Origin: Alphaproteobacteria bacterium
GTDB taxonomy: Bacteria > Pseudomonadota > Alphaproteobacteria > Sphingomonadales > Emcibacteraceae
DNA length: 37,352 bases
NCBI GenBank assembly: GCA_020446675.1
Contig: JAGREE010000020.1
Location: forward strand, 1-37,352
Direction: 5' to 3'
In this document: positions 6,374 to 15,163 of the stretch, piece by piece
How the letters are laid out: each line of letters begins with the position of its first letter
Numbering within the stretch: the first letter of the stretch is position 1
Translations under genes and position numbers: made by a program
Notes under the pieces: model-generated
What the model was told of the DNA's origin: nothing
Databases searched by the model: none
The model's input: only the letters and a program-made list of their open reading frames with translations

Positions 6374-8251
6374 TTAATTTGGAATTCGTCCGATTGTTAC
6401 ACTTGACGGATAGTCGGCCGAATGAAGTATCTTATGGGTTGCTTTGACATAATCTTCGTCCTTGGCCTGATAAATATTCATGAATTTCTGCGGGTTACGG
6501 TCGGCCAGCGGGAACCATGAACTTTGCACCTGGATCATGATCCGGTGGCCCTGTTTGAATGTGTGTGAAATATCGGGCATTTTATATTTGATATTGGTGA
6601 CTTCGCCGGGCACAAAAGCTTCCGGTTTATCAAAGCCGTTTCGATATTTACCGCGGAAAATGTCCCCACGCACCAGCATCTGATAACCGCCCATCGGCAC
6701 GTCCATATATTTATTGTCATGTTCCGGGAAATCATCCGGGAATACGTCAATAACCTTGACCACGAAATCGGCGTCTGTACCGGTTGTGGTGACAAATAGA
6801 TCAGCATAAACCGGGCCGGAAAGCACCATATCTTCGGTTAAAATGTCTGACTGATAAACCATCACATCAGGACGACCGGCAACAAAGCGTTGATCTTCAA
6901 CCATATATTCGCGCGAGCGGCCATTGGTAATGGCGCGGGTATAAGGCACCGGATTGGCCGGGTCACTGACATATTCATCAGCCCCGTCGGTTGCGGGCTT
7001 CATATTGGTCAGGCCGCCTTTATTCTGCAGATAAAAGGTCAGTGGCTTTGCGTTTGCAGGCGGCCATTGGTCATGTTTGCGCCATTCATTTTCACCACTG
7101 TAAAAGGCGAGCACCTCCGGTAAGTTCGCGTCACCCTCCCCCTTCAGATACTGATTGAAGAATTTAAGATCGATATTTTCCTTGTAATAGGTTGATGTTT
7201 TGACATCAAACGGCACATTGCCAAGGAAATTTCCGTCCGAGCGGACCCAGCCGCCATGAAACCACGGGCCACGCACAAGGGTATTGGTGGTTTTCGGGTT
7301 CTTTTCCTCAATGGAATGATAAATGGTGGTGCCACCATAGCTGTCTTCCGCGTCGTATGATCCGATAACGGTCATGACATTCGCGGTAATATTATGAAGA
7401 TGCGGGGCAATAGCCCGGCTTTTCCAGTAGTCATCATAATCACTATGGGCCATCAGATCGTTCCAGAATGGGCTTTCGCCGTGGAAAATCTTGTCATTAA
7501 CGTTTGAGAGCGCCCCCAGTTCCAGGAAGAAACGGTAACTGTCATCATAAGAAAACTCAAAACGGTCGCGTTTGCTTTCCTTGGTCGGGTTTTTCGGGCC
7601 CTGGTCAAAGCCGCGGAAAAAACGGAAAGCATCAAGCAGGAAGAAAGCCCCATTATGGTGAAAATCATCACCGATGAAAATATCGCCCATCGGCGCCTGT
7701 GGTGACGCTGCCTTGATCGCAGGGTGAGTATCAATGATACTGGCGGCGGCATAAAATCCGGGATAGGAAATACCAAAAATGCCGACTTTTCCGTTATGGT
7801 TTTTAACATTTTTCAAGAGCCATTCCACGGTGTCATAGGTATCCGAGCTTTCATCATTCTCGGTGCCTTTTTTATTGTCATTATGGGGGGTCATGACCCG
7901 GTGGTCCCCTTCGGACATATTTTTACCGCGAACATCCTGATAAACGAAAATATATCCATCCTTGGCAAAGCGGTTATCACCACCATTGGGACCTAAATAA
8001 TCGGGATAATTATTAACGCCGTATGGCTCCAGCGAATAAGGGGTTCTTTTCATCAGGATCGGATATTTTATACTGTCATCCTTCGGCGTATAGATGGATG
8101 TAAAAAGTCGCGTGCCATCACGCATGGGAATATAATATTCCTGTTTGGTATAATTGGCTTTAAGATCGTAATCGCCGTCAGAAGCCGCAGCGATATTGAC
8201 ATTTAACGTTACAACAGCAAATAGAATAATCAGTTTAAAATATTTTGGCAT
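6374..8251 (-). CDS. Exported CocE/NonD family S15 hydrolase (X-Pro dipeptidyl-peptidase-like)
   Basis: This 625-aa protein is an alpha/beta hydrolase of the S15/CocE group, which cleaves acyl bonds in peptides or esters. A Sec signal peptide covers residues 1-23. The domain opens with YIPMRDGTRLFTSIYTP and RTPYS. The nucleophile is Ser162 in GISYPG, the acid is probably Asp300 in GSYDAED, and the base is His332 in WFHGG, in the order expected for CocE. The C-terminal jelly-roll domain is present (PVYADLFVTTTGTDADFVVKV), as is the typical closing region RIMIQVQSSWFPLADRNP. True X-prolyl peptidase activity cannot be told from esterase or other acylase activity by sequence. It is the first gene of a two-gene unit with the NIPSNAP protein, preceded by a terminator hairpin. 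Confidence 0.92.
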   Translation of the reverse strand: MPKYFKLIILFAVVTLNVNIAAASDGDYDLKANYTKQEYYIPMRDGTRLFTSIYTPKDDSIKYPILMKRTPYSLEPYGVNNYPDYLGPNGGDNRFAKDGYIFVYQDVRGKNMSEGDHRVMTPHNDNKKGTENDESSDTYDTVEWLLKNVKNHNGKVGIFGISYPGFYAAASIIDTHPAIKAASPQAPMGDIFIGDDFHHNGAFFLLDAFRFFRGFDQGPKNPTKESKRDRFEFSYDDSYRFFLELGALSNVNDKIFHGESPFWNDLMAHSDYDDYWKSRAIAPHLHNITANVMTVIGSYDAEDSYGGTTIYHSIEEKNPKTTNTLVRGPWFHGGWVRSDGNFLGNVPFDVKTSTYYKENIDLKFFNQYLKGEGDANLPEVLAFYSGENEWRKHDQWPPANAKPLTFYLQNKGGLTNMKPATDGADEYVSDPANPVPYTRAITNGRSREYMVEDQRFVAGRPDVMVYQSDILTEDMVLSGPVYADLFVTTTGTDADFVVKVIDVFPDDFPEHDNKYMDVPMGGYQMLVRGDIFRGKYRNGFDKPEAFVPGEVTNIKYKMPDISHTFKQGHRIMIQVQSSWFPLADRNPQKFMNIYQAKDEDYVKATHKILHSADYPSSVTIGRIPN

Positions 8252-8279
8252 TTCCGCCCCCTACACTTTTAAAGTAAAG

Positions 8280-8304
8280 AACCCCATACGGCTGGTATGG
8301 GGTT
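8280..8304 (-). terminator. Rho-independent terminator after the first DAACS symporter
   Basis: A perfect 10-bp stem (AACCCCATAC / GTATGGGGTT) closes a 5-base loop GGCTG. It lies 12 bases past the symporter stop codon on the minus strand. It is T-rich on both sides (TTCTTTACTTT on the minus strand, TTTTTGTTTTTTT on the plus strand), so it may act in both directions. Confidence 0.8.
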
Positions 8305-8316
8305 TTTGTTTTTTTA

Positions 8317-9561
8317 TTATACGTTTGGATCGCGTCTGAATTCGGCCCGGTCAATTTCCCCTTCCCAGGTGGCAACGGCGGTACAGACGGCAAGATCCCC
8401 GGTCACATTCACGGTTGTCCGGATCATGTCAAGCGGCCGGTCAAACGGCAGCAGAAAGCCGACAACGATCGCGGTCTGGTCAGCCGAAATACCCATCACA
8501 CCAAGTACGCCAGCGAGCAGGAACAAGCTTGCTGACGGGACAGCGGCGGTACCGATGGAGGCGATAGTGGTGGTCAGGGCGATAAGCGCATAATCGCCTA
8601 ACTGAAGATCAATGCCGAAGGACTGCGCGGTAAAGACGGCAACAACGCCAACATAAATGGCGGTGCCGTCCATATTTATTGTCGCGCCGAGGGGAATAAC
8701 CGATGAAGCCACAGATGATTTAATGCCCAGGTTATCTTCGGCCACAGCAATGGTTACCGGCATTGTCGCGCTGCTGGACGATGTGGAAAAGGCAACCAGC
8801 TGTGCATCAATAATATCCTTAAAAAACCGTATCGCGGGCAGACCAAGCACAACACGGATTAATCCGCCATGGGTAAGGATGACATGAAGCAGACAACCGG
8901 CAATTATCGTGGCCGCCAGCGGCAACACATCAAGCAGGGCTGATGCCCCTTTGGTGCCGGCAACAGCGGCAATCAGGGCAAAGACGCCAAAGGGTGCCAC
9001 TTCCATAATTAAATGGGTTATTTTCAGAACCACTTCCGCAGCACTGTCCATGACGGCGGCCACCGGTTTGGCCTTTTCTTCGGCCAGCATGATGCCTATG
9101 CCAAATATCAGGGCAAAGAAAATAACAGCAAGAATGTCGCCTTCCGCCAATGCGGCAACCGGATTGGAGGGGATAATATTCATCATCCGTTCACCCAGCG
9201 GCATGGCGGCTTCAAGATGCTGTGGATCGCCGCCAGTGATGGAAACCCCATTGCCGGGCTGTATTATCGCGGCCAGGAAAAGGCCAATAGTAATGGCAAT
9301 TGCTGTCGTTCCCAGATAGAGGGCCATTGTCTTGATACCGATTGAGCCGAGCTTCTTAGGGCTGCCCATGGCAACAACGCCGGACACAAGGGTTACAAAA
9401 ATGAGCGGCACAACAATCATTCTGATCAGCTTTATGAAAACATCCCCTATCCATTTAATGTTTTCTGCTGCATCACCAATCAGGGTTCCAACAATCACAC
9501 CCAGGATGAGCGCGATAAGAATTCTTTTCCAAAGTTTGGTTTCAAACCACTTTCTTAACAT
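8317..9561 (-). CDS. Dicarboxylate/amino acid:cation symporter (DAACS), probable glutamate/aspartate type
   Basis: This is a 414-aa inner-membrane secondary transporter of the glutamate transporter (GltP/GltPh) family, with the multiple hydrophobic segments and two hairpins of that fold. Seen directly are the serine-rich hairpin motif STSSSSATMP, the sodium/substrate motif NMDGT, and the C-terminal LDMIRTTVNVTGD. In that last segment, Asp and Arg occupy the positions that in GltPh contact the substrate amino group and acidic side chain, which favours acidic amino acids over plain dicarboxylates. GGAG and GGAA lie before the ATG. It lies 93 bases after a second DAACS gene on the same strand and ends at a strong hairpin (8280-8304). 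Exact substrate and whether H+ or Na+ couples transport are not readable. Confidence 0.92.
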   Translation of the reverse strand: MLRKWFETKLWKRILIALILGVIVGTLIGDAAENIKWIGDVFIKLIRMIVVPLIFVTLVSGVVAMGSPKKLGSIGIKTMALYLGTTAIAITIGLFLAAIIQPGNGVSITGGDPQHLEAAMPLGERMMNIIPSNPVAALAEGDILAVIFFALIFGIGIMLAEEKAKPVAAVMDSAAEVVLKITHLIMEVAPFGVFALIAAVAGTKGASALLDVLPLAATIIAGCLLHVILTHGGLIRVVLGLPAIRFFKDIIDAQLVAFSTSSSSATMPVTIAVAEDNLGIKSSVASSVIPLGATINMDGTAIYVGVVAVFTAQSFGIDLQLGDYALIALTTTIASIGTAAVPSASLFLLAGVLGVMGISADQTAIVVGFLLPFDRPLDMIRTTVNVTGDLAVCTAVATWEGEIDRAEFRRDPNV

Positions 9562-9654
9562 TTCCTACTCCGCTATACATTTTTTAATTATTACCTGATT
9601 AAAGACTATATCGCAGAATTTTAAAAGAGGTAATATTTTTTTCTGGCGACCAAT

Positions 9655-10878
9655 TTACGCATCAAACCCTTTATTCTTTCCATACATGAGACGATCAATC
9701 AGGGCGGCCCCGACCAGATCACCCCAAACATTAAGAGTGGTTCTTGCCCGGTCAAGTATCCAGTCAACCGCCAGGATCAGACCAAAGCCTTCGGCCGGAA
9801 TACCAACCACGGAAAAAAGCATCAATGTCATAACATGGCCGCCCTGTGGGATACCGGCCGAGCCAATCGCGGCCATCGCGGCGGTCAGAGCAATGAGGAA
9901 ATGATCACCAAAGCCAATATCAATATTATAAACCTGTGCCAGAAAAATGGTGGCGACCCCCTGATATAAGGCGGTGCCATTCATATTGACCGTGCTGCCA
10001 AGCGGAATGACAAGGCGGATGGGTTCCCGTGCCAGACCGCTATTTTTCGCGCAGTCCATTGATAATGGCACTGTTGCCGATGAACTTGATGTGCTCATTG
10101 CGGTAATTAGTGCCGGAATCATGTTTCGCAAATAGGCCAGCCCCCGCCCACTCAATAGATAAAGCAGCATAAAAAGCAGCATTGACTGAATGATCAGACC
10201 AACAAAAACGGTTCCCATATATGAGCCAACAGCATTGAAGGTCGCAATAACCGCATCGCCGCCACCCGCTTCAGCAATCGGCGTCGACACTAAGGCAAAA
10301 ACACCAAATGGAGAAAGAAACATCACCCAGCCCACGATCACCATCATAATGTTATTTAGGCTTTCAAAAAAGTCAGTGACCAGTCGTCCCTTTTCACCAA
10401 CCACGGTCAATGCCGCGCCGAAAATCATCGAAAACACAATCAGGGGTAAAATTTCAAAATTGGTTGCGGATGCGACAATATTGGGAGAAATGAGTGAGAG
10501 CAGCACATCACCCATGCTGACGGACTGATTTATATTCACTTCTGCAGTAGCAGACGTCAGATGAAAATCCTGCCCCGGGTTTAAAATTTCCGTAAGTATC
10601 ATGCCAACTGTCGCTGAAATCATCATTGTCGCCATGAAATAGATCAGTGTTGCCGACCCCGGTTTCCCAAGTTTTCGAATATCCCCAAGCGAAGATATTC
10701 CGGAAATGATCGCGGCAATGATCAACGGCACCACCACCATTTTAAGGGCATTGAGGAAAAGCGTGCCCATCCAGGAAAATTTTAGTGCAAATGGCCCCAT
10801 AAACCATCCGGCCAGGACCCCTAATATAACGGCAACGATCACCGCATATAATATAATGAGCGCGTGGCGCTTTGTCAC
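9655..10878 (-). CDS. Second dicarboxylate/amino acid:cation symporter (DAACS)
   Basis: This 407-aa inner-membrane symporter belongs to the same family as its downstream neighbour but is clearly diverged from it. The serine-rich motif STSSSSATVP and the C-terminal LDRARTTLNVWGD are intact, keeping the Asp and Arg that bind acidic amino acids. The usual NMDGT motif reads NMNGT here, replacing an Asp that takes part in sodium coordination in GltPh. I place the start at GTG 10878 (product MTKRHALIIL) because the strong AAGGGGAGAG lies just upstream of it, whereas the longer frame from TTG 10896 would have to begin on top of that site. The promoter should lie in the gap shared with trpG, where an 8-bp inverted repeat (10900-10932) sits. 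Confidence 0.9.
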   Translation of the reverse strand: MTKRHALIILYAVIVAVILGVLAGWFMGPFALKFSWMGTLFLNALKMVVVPLIIAAIISGISSLGDIRKLGKPGSATLIYFMATMMISATVGMILTEILNPGQDFHLTSATAEVNINQSVSMGDVLLSLISPNIVASATNFEILPLIVFSMIFGAALTVVGEKGRLVTDFFESLNNIMMVIVGWVMFLSPFGVFALVSTPIAEAGGGDAVIATFNAVGSYMGTVFVGLIIQSMLLFMLLYLLSGRGLAYLRNMIPALITAMSTSSSSATVPLSMDCAKNSGLAREPIRLVIPLGSTVNMNGTALYQGVATIFLAQVYNIDIGFGDHFLIALTAAMAAIGSAGIPQGGHVMTLMLFSVVGIPAEGFGLILAVDWILDRARTTLNVWGDLVGAALIDRLMYGKNKGFDA

Positions 10879-10899
10879 AATCTCTCTCCCCTTCAACGT

Positions 10900-10932
10900 A
10901 TTTGGACTGTTTTATTTTGTTATCGTCCAAAT
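10900..10932. promoter_or_regulatory. Inverted repeat, candidate operator between DAACS and trpG
   Basis: The arms ATTTGGAC (10900-10907) and GTCCAAAT (10925-10932) are perfectly complementary and separated by 17 AT-rich bases, giving 25 bp between arm centres, close to two and a half helical turns. It lies 22 bases upstream of the GTG of the divergent symporter and 67 bases upstream of trpG. No T-tract follows, so an operator is more likely than a terminator. Confidence 0.5.
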
Positions 10933-10999
10933 TTATGTTGTACCTTTTGTAGCATCTTTTGTAAAAGAGATGGAAATATTATTAAAGGGTAGCTTCAAA

Positions 11000-11590
11000 A
11001 TGTTTGTACTGATCGATAATTATGACAGTTTCACATATAATCTTTACCATTACCTTGGCGAAATTGGCGCAGTGGTTGAAGTTTACCGAAATGATGAAAT
11101 AACTGTTGAACAGCTAAGAGCAAAAAATGCGGATGGTATAATTCTTTCCCCCGGTCCCTGTACACCCGATGATGCGGGTATCTGCATGGAAATTATCGAG
11201 AAAATGGGGATGGACACACCAATACTTGGCGTATGTCTTGGTCACCAGTCAATCGGTCAGGTCTATGGCGGCAAGGTGATCCGCGCCCCTTATCTTATGC
11301 ATGGCAAGGTTAGTAAAATTTTTCATCAGGGAAAAACCCTGTTCAGTGGCCTTGAAAGCCCGTTTGATGCGACACGCTATCATTCACTGATTGTTGAACG
11401 GGAAAGCCTGCCGGCAGACCTTGAAATTACGGCTGAAACCGAAGACGGCATTATTATGGGCCTAAGCCATGTTAAATTTCCTGTGCATGGTGTTCAGTTT
11501 CATCCGGAAAGCATCGCGTCCCAGCATGGCCACGATATATTGCGCAATTTTATTGAAATTGCGGATCATTTTAATCGGAAGGCCGCTTAA
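11000..11590 (+). CDS. trpG: Anthranilate synthase component II (glutamine amidotransferase)
   Basis: The product supplies ammonia from glutamine to anthranilate synthase component I, and possibly also to aminodeoxychorismate synthase as PabA. It is a class I glutamine amidotransferase of 196 aa, the usual length. The catalytic triad is visible: Cys79 in GVCLGHQS, and His168 and Glu170 in VQFHPES. The oxyanion region SPGPCTP follows the family. The start is ATG 11000 (MFVLIDNYDSF), preceded by AAAGGG. Longer in-frame extension to 10706 runs antisense through the symporter gene and is not coding. The stop overlaps the trpD start by one base, so translation is coupled. The trpE gene is not adjacent in this window. 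Confidence 0.95.
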   Translation: MFVLIDNYDSFTYNLYHYLGEIGAVVEVYRNDEITVEQLRAKNADGIILSPGPCTPDDAGICMEIIEKMGMDTPILGVCLGHQSIGQVYGGKVIRAPYLMHGKVSKIFHQGKTLFSGLESPFDATRYHSLIVERESLPADLEITAETEDGIIMGLSHVKFPVHGVQFHPESIASQHGHDILRNFIEIADHFNRKAA

Positions 11591-12642
11591 TGACGCTTGA
11601 TTTCAAACATCTGATTGCCCGCCTTGCTGACGGTGAAATCTTAAGCCGCAGCGAAGCCCGTGATGCGTTTGATTATATGATGAACGGCGATGCCACCGGG
11701 CCACAGATCGGCGCTTTTCTTATGGCACTTCGGGTGCGCGGTGAAAGTATCGATGAAATTACCGGTGCCGTTGAAGCCATGCGCAGCAAAGCACTGACCA
11801 TCAAAGCGCCTGATGGCGCGGTTGATACCTGTGGCACTGGGGGGGATACAGCAGGCACCTATAATATTTCAACGGCGGCGGCGATAGTCCTGGCCGCTTG
11901 CGGGGTTCCGGTGGCAAAGCACGGTAACCGTGCCGTATCCTCAAAATCAGGGAGCGCCGATGTTTTGGAAACCCTTGGCATTAATATTGATGCCGATATG
12001 ACCATCGTCAAACGCTGCCTTGATGAGCTGGGGATCAGTTTTTTAATGGCAACCCGCCATCACAGTGCGGCCCGTCATGTTGGTCCGGCCCGTGCCTCGC
12101 TTGGCACGCGGACAATATTTAATCTGATCGGGCCGCTTTCAAACCCGGCGGAAACCAAATATCAGGTGATCGGCGTTTTTGATAAAAAATGGGCACGACC
12201 AATGGCTGAGGTTCTCGGCCGGTTGGGTAGTGAGCGGGTCTGGGTGGTAACCGGGTCTGATGGTCTGGATGAAATTACCATTACCGGGGAAACTTATGTT
12301 GCGGAATATAAGGATGGCAAGGTTACGGAATTCACCATAAGCCCCGAGGATGCGGGACTAAGCCGCGCGAAAATGTCTGAAATTCAGGGTCGTGATGCCG
12401 ACTATAATGCTGCTGCAATTTTAGATCTGATGAATGGTAAGAAAAGTGCCTATCGCGATATTGTGCTTATCAATACGGCGGCCGCGCTGCTTGTCAGCGG
12501 CAAGGCAAAAGATTTAAAAGAAGGCGCAGAGATTGCGGCAACAGCCATTGACAGCGGCAAAGCAAAGGAAACGCTTGAGAAATGGATTGAGCTTTCAAAT
12601 GAAGAGCCGCCAGCCCCCGTTGAAGAAGCGGAAGATGCCTGA
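11590..12642 (+). CDS. trpD: Anthranilate phosphoribosyltransferase
   Basis: This enzyme transfers the phosphoribosyl group of PRPP to anthranilate, the second step of tryptophan synthesis, in the cytoplasm. The 350-aa protein has the N-terminal helical domain and then the PRPP site DTCGTGGDTAGTYNIST, followed by KHGNRAVSSKSGSADVLE and the later RHVGPARASLGTRTIFNLIGPLSNP, all hallmarks of TrpD. The last 15 residues are an acidic, Pro-rich tail (EEPPAPVEEAEDA) beyond the normal domain. Its ATG overlaps the trpG stop, and its stop codon sits at the start of trpC, so trpG-trpD-trpC is a tight operon. Confidence 0.96.
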   Translation: MTLDFKHLIARLADGEILSRSEARDAFDYMMNGDATGPQIGAFLMALRVRGESIDEITGAVEAMRSKALTIKAPDGAVDTCGTGGDTAGTYNISTAAAIVLAACGVPVAKHGNRAVSSKSGSADVLETLGINIDADMTIVKRCLDELGISFLMATRHHSAARHVGPARASLGTRTIFNLIGPLSNPAETKYQVIGVFDKKWARPMAEVLGRLGSERVWVVTGSDGLDEITITGETYVAEYKDGKVTEFTISPEDAGLSRAKMSEIQGRDADYNAAAILDLMNGKKSAYRDIVLINTAAALLVSGKAKDLKEGAEIAATAIDSGKAKETLEKWIELSNEEPPAPVEEAEDA

Positions 12643-12646
12643 TCCC

Positions 12647-13444
12647 ATGACAGATATATTAAGCAAAATCGCCACCACAACACGTGAGCACGTTAAAAGC
12701 TGCAAAAAGAAACAATCGCTTGTTGATCTTGAAGCAGCGGCAAAGGAAGCGTCCCCCGTCCGCGGGTTTCGTGATCATCTGCTGCGATCTGAACAAAACG
12801 GAAAATTTGGCCTTATCGCAGAAATTAAAAAGGCCAGCCCCAGTAAAGGACTGATCCGGGAGGATTTTGACCCGCCTGCGCTGGCAAAAGCTTATACCGC
12901 TGGCGGGGCCAGTTGTTTAAGTGTGCTGACCGATCAGCCTTATTTTATGGGATCAGATGATTATCTGGTGGCGGCGCGGGCCGAAACGCCCCTTCCCGTA
13001 CTGCGCAAGGATTTTATGGTTGATCCCTATCAGATTGTCGAGGCCCGCGCCTTGGGCGCTGATTGCATTTTGCTTATTCTGGCGATGATTGATGACCATC
13101 TTGCCTCTGAGCTGGAGGATGCGGCACGGCATTACAATCTTGATGTATTGGTTGAAGTTCATGATGCTAACGAATTGGAAAGAGGGCATAAATTAAAATC
13201 TCAACTCTTAGGAATTAACAACCGGAATTTAAAAACATTTGACGTATCTCTTGATACGACAATTGAACTTTCAAAGCTGTCCGATAAAAACCGTACTCTG
13301 GTCAGTGAAAGTGGACTTTTTACCCATGATGACCTTATAATGATCCGGGAAAAATGCGGCATAAACAGTTTCCTGATCGGTGAATCACTGATGCGGCAGC
13401 AGGATGTGGAAAAAGCGACCCGGAAACTTCTTTTTAATGAATAA
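12647..13444 (+). CDS. trpC: Indole-3-glycerol phosphate synthase
   Basis: The enzyme closes the indole ring of CdRP to indole-3-glycerol phosphate, the fourth tryptophan step. It is a single-domain TIM barrel of 265 aa. The catalytic and phosphate-binding segments are present: LIAEIKKASPSKG, LPVLRKDFMVDPYQI, VLVEVHD, LLGINNRNLKTFDV, LVSESGLFT and the closing FLIGESLMR. The PRAI domain fused to it in E. coli is absent, as expected outside the enterics. I chose ATG 12647 (MTDILSKI). ATG 12635, four codons earlier and overlapping trpD, is an alternative because the nearest purine-rich site (GAAGAAGCGGAAG) lies close in front of it. Confidence 0.95.
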   Translation: MTDILSKIATTTREHVKSCKKKQSLVDLEAAAKEASPVRGFRDHLLRSEQNGKFGLIAEIKKASPSKGLIREDFDPPALAKAYTAGGASCLSVLTDQPYFMGSDDYLVAARAETPLPVLRKDFMVDPYQIVEARALGADCILLILAMIDDHLASELEDAARHYNLDVLVEVHDANELERGHKLKSQLLGINNRNLKTFDVSLDTTIELSKLSDKNRTLVSESGLFTHDDLIMIREKCGINSFLIGESLMRQQDVEKATRKLLFNE

Positions 13445-13477
13445 GACAGTCATACCGGGTTTATATAGGATAAAAAC

Positions 13478-13954
13478 ATGTCAGAACTAACCCATTTGGA
13501 TAAACAGGGCCGGGCAAGCATGGTTGATGTTTCGGAAAAGGCGGAAACAAAACGTATTGCCACCGCCAAAGGCCGGATTTATATGGCGGCAGAAACACTG
13601 TCCCTTATTGAAGCGGGCGGCGTTAAAAAAGGCGATGTTTTTACCGTGGCCCGTCTTGCCGGGATTATGGCCGCCAAGAAAACAGCCGACCTTATCCCGT
13701 TATGCCATCCCCTACCGATCCAGAATGTCAAAGTGGAGCTTAGCGCCAATCAGGATGAGGGCTGCGTTGATATTGAAGCGACAGCAAGCCTTTTTGGTCG
13801 CACCGGCATTGAAATGGAGGCGCTGGCCGCTGTTTCTGTTGCCGCACTGGCCATCTATGACATGTGTAAGGCTGTTGATAAAGCGATGCGGATATCGGAT
13901 ATCCGCCTCACCCATAAATCCGGCGGGAAATCGGGAACTTATAATGCGGATTAA
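13478..13954 (+). CDS. moaC: Cyclic pyranopterin monophosphate synthase
   Basis: MoaC acts in the first stage of molybdenum cofactor synthesis, turning the MoaA product into cyclic pyranopterin monophosphate. The 158-aa length is typical. Recognisable conserved segments are [18 protein letters not shown] near the start, the [16 protein letters not shown] loop with the catalytic-site His, the [26 protein letters not shown] helix and the closing [18 protein letters not shown] stretch precedes the ATG. It sits 33 bases after trpC and 6 bases before moeA, so it very likely shares their transcript. A trpC-moaC-moeA-lexA order recurs in alphaproteobacteria. Confidence 0.96.
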   Translation: MSELTHLDKQGRASMVDVSEKAETKRIATAKGRIYMAAETLSLIEAGGVKKGDVFTVARLAGIMAAKKTADLIPLCHPLPIQNVKVELSANQDEGCVDIEATASLFGRTGIEMEALAAVSVAALAIYDMCKAVDKAMRISDIRLTHKSGGKSGTYNAD

Positions 13955-13960
13955 ACTATT

Positions 13961-15154
13961 ATGAGCCTTCTCCCCGTTCCTGATGCGCTGGCAATTATCC
14001 TGAATTCGGTCAAAACACTGCCCGCGGAAAAAATCAGCCTTCATGAGGCGTTAGGACGTGTCGTTGCCGAGGATATCCGTTCAAACCTGACCCAACCGCC
14101 CTTTGCCGCATCAGCTATGGATGGTTATGCCATAAGATTTGCCGACTGTGCCGACCCGATAAACGTTATTGGTGAATCAAAAGCGGGCGAACGCTTTGTG
14201 GGCCGGATTGGCCCCGGCGAAGCGGTGAGGATTTTTACGGGCGCCCCTATGGTTGATGGGGCCGATACTGTGGTTATTCAGGAAAATGTCCGTCGTCATG
14301 GGGATAGGATCACGGTCAATGAATGTAAAGCACCAGGCGCCAATATTCGCGCGGCCGGTGGTGATTTTAAGACGGGTGATTGTCTGATCAAGGCAAATAC
14401 CATTATCGGCGCGCGTCAGATTGCTTTACTGGCAGCAGGCAATGTTGCTGAATTAATGGTTTATAAAAAGCCGAAAGTGGCCATTCTTTCGACCGGTGAT
14501 GAGTTAATGGAGGTGGGATCGGAAATCAGCCCCGATAAAATCGTTAATTCCAATGTGCCAATGTTAATGGCACTGGTCGCGGAAAATGGCGGTGAACCTG
14601 TCAATCTTGGCACTGCAAAAGACACAATTGAAGACGTCAGAGCAAAAATTGCTCAGGTTAAGGATGTTGACATGTTTGTCAGTATCGGCGGCGTATCAGT
14701 TGGGGACTATGACCTTATCCAGACAGTATTAAAAGATGCGGGGTTAAAGGTCGCCTTCTGGAAAGTGGCGATGCAGCCGGGCAAACCGCTTGTTTATGGT
14801 GATTTTAACTCAATTCCCTACTTTGGTATGCCGGGAAACCCGGCCAGCGCTTTTGTCTGCTTTGTTAATTTTATGCTCCCTGCCCTGCAGAAGATGCAGG
14901 GAAAGAGGAGCGACGGTCATCAATTCAGCCATGCCCGTATTGAACATGAACTCGATGCTGGCGGCAGCAGGCAGAATTATATGCGCGCAAATTATCATGA
15001 AAACGAACGTGGTGAAAAATGGGTGAGTGTCCAAAAAAGCCAGGGCAGTGCAAATCTTTACCCTCTCGCCCATTCAAATTGTCTGCTCGTCCGTGAGATT
15101 GATGCCCCAGCTGCTGAAATTGGCGATCTGGTTAGAATATTGCTACTTGAATGA
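13961..15154 (+). CDS. moeA: Molybdopterin molybdotransferase
   Basis: MoeA inserts molybdate into adenylated molybdopterin, the last general step of molybdenum cofactor assembly. The 397-aa protein shows the family motifs in order: PPFAASAMDGYAIR near the N-terminus, the GEAVRIFTGAPMVDGADTVV segment, VAILSTGDEL, FVSIGGVSVGDYDL, then KPLVYGDFNSIPYFGMPGNPAS. Domains I to IV all appear present. It starts six bases after moaC. No good Shine-Dalgarno is seen, so coupling to moaC is likely. The promoter and operator of lexA begin immediately after its stop codon. Confidence 0.96.
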   Translation: MSLLPVPDALAIILNSVKTLPAEKISLHEALGRVVAEDIRSNLTQPPFAASAMDGYAIRFADCADPINVIGESKAGERFVGRIGPGEAVRIFTGAPMVDGADTVVIQENVRRHGDRITVNECKAPGANIRAAGGDFKTGDCLIKANTIIGARQIALLAAGNVAELMVYKKPKVAILSTGDELMEVGSEISPDKIVNSNVPMLMALVAENGGEPVNLGTAKDTIEDVRAKIAQVKDVDMFVSIGGVSVGDYDLIQTVLKDAGLKVAFWKVAMQPGKPLVYGDFNSIPYFGMPGNPASAFVCFVNFMLPALQKMQGKRSDGHQFSHARIEHELDAGGSRQNYMRANYHENERGEKWVSVQKSQGSANLYPLAHSNCLLVREIDAPAAEIGDLVRILLLE

Positions 15155-15163
15155 GAATTCATA

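Noticed and set aside
10706..10999. N-terminal extension of trpG to an upstream ATG
   Set aside because: The added codons run antisense through the symporter gene. The trpG family starts at MFVLIDNYDSF, with a ribosome-binding site before ATG 11000.
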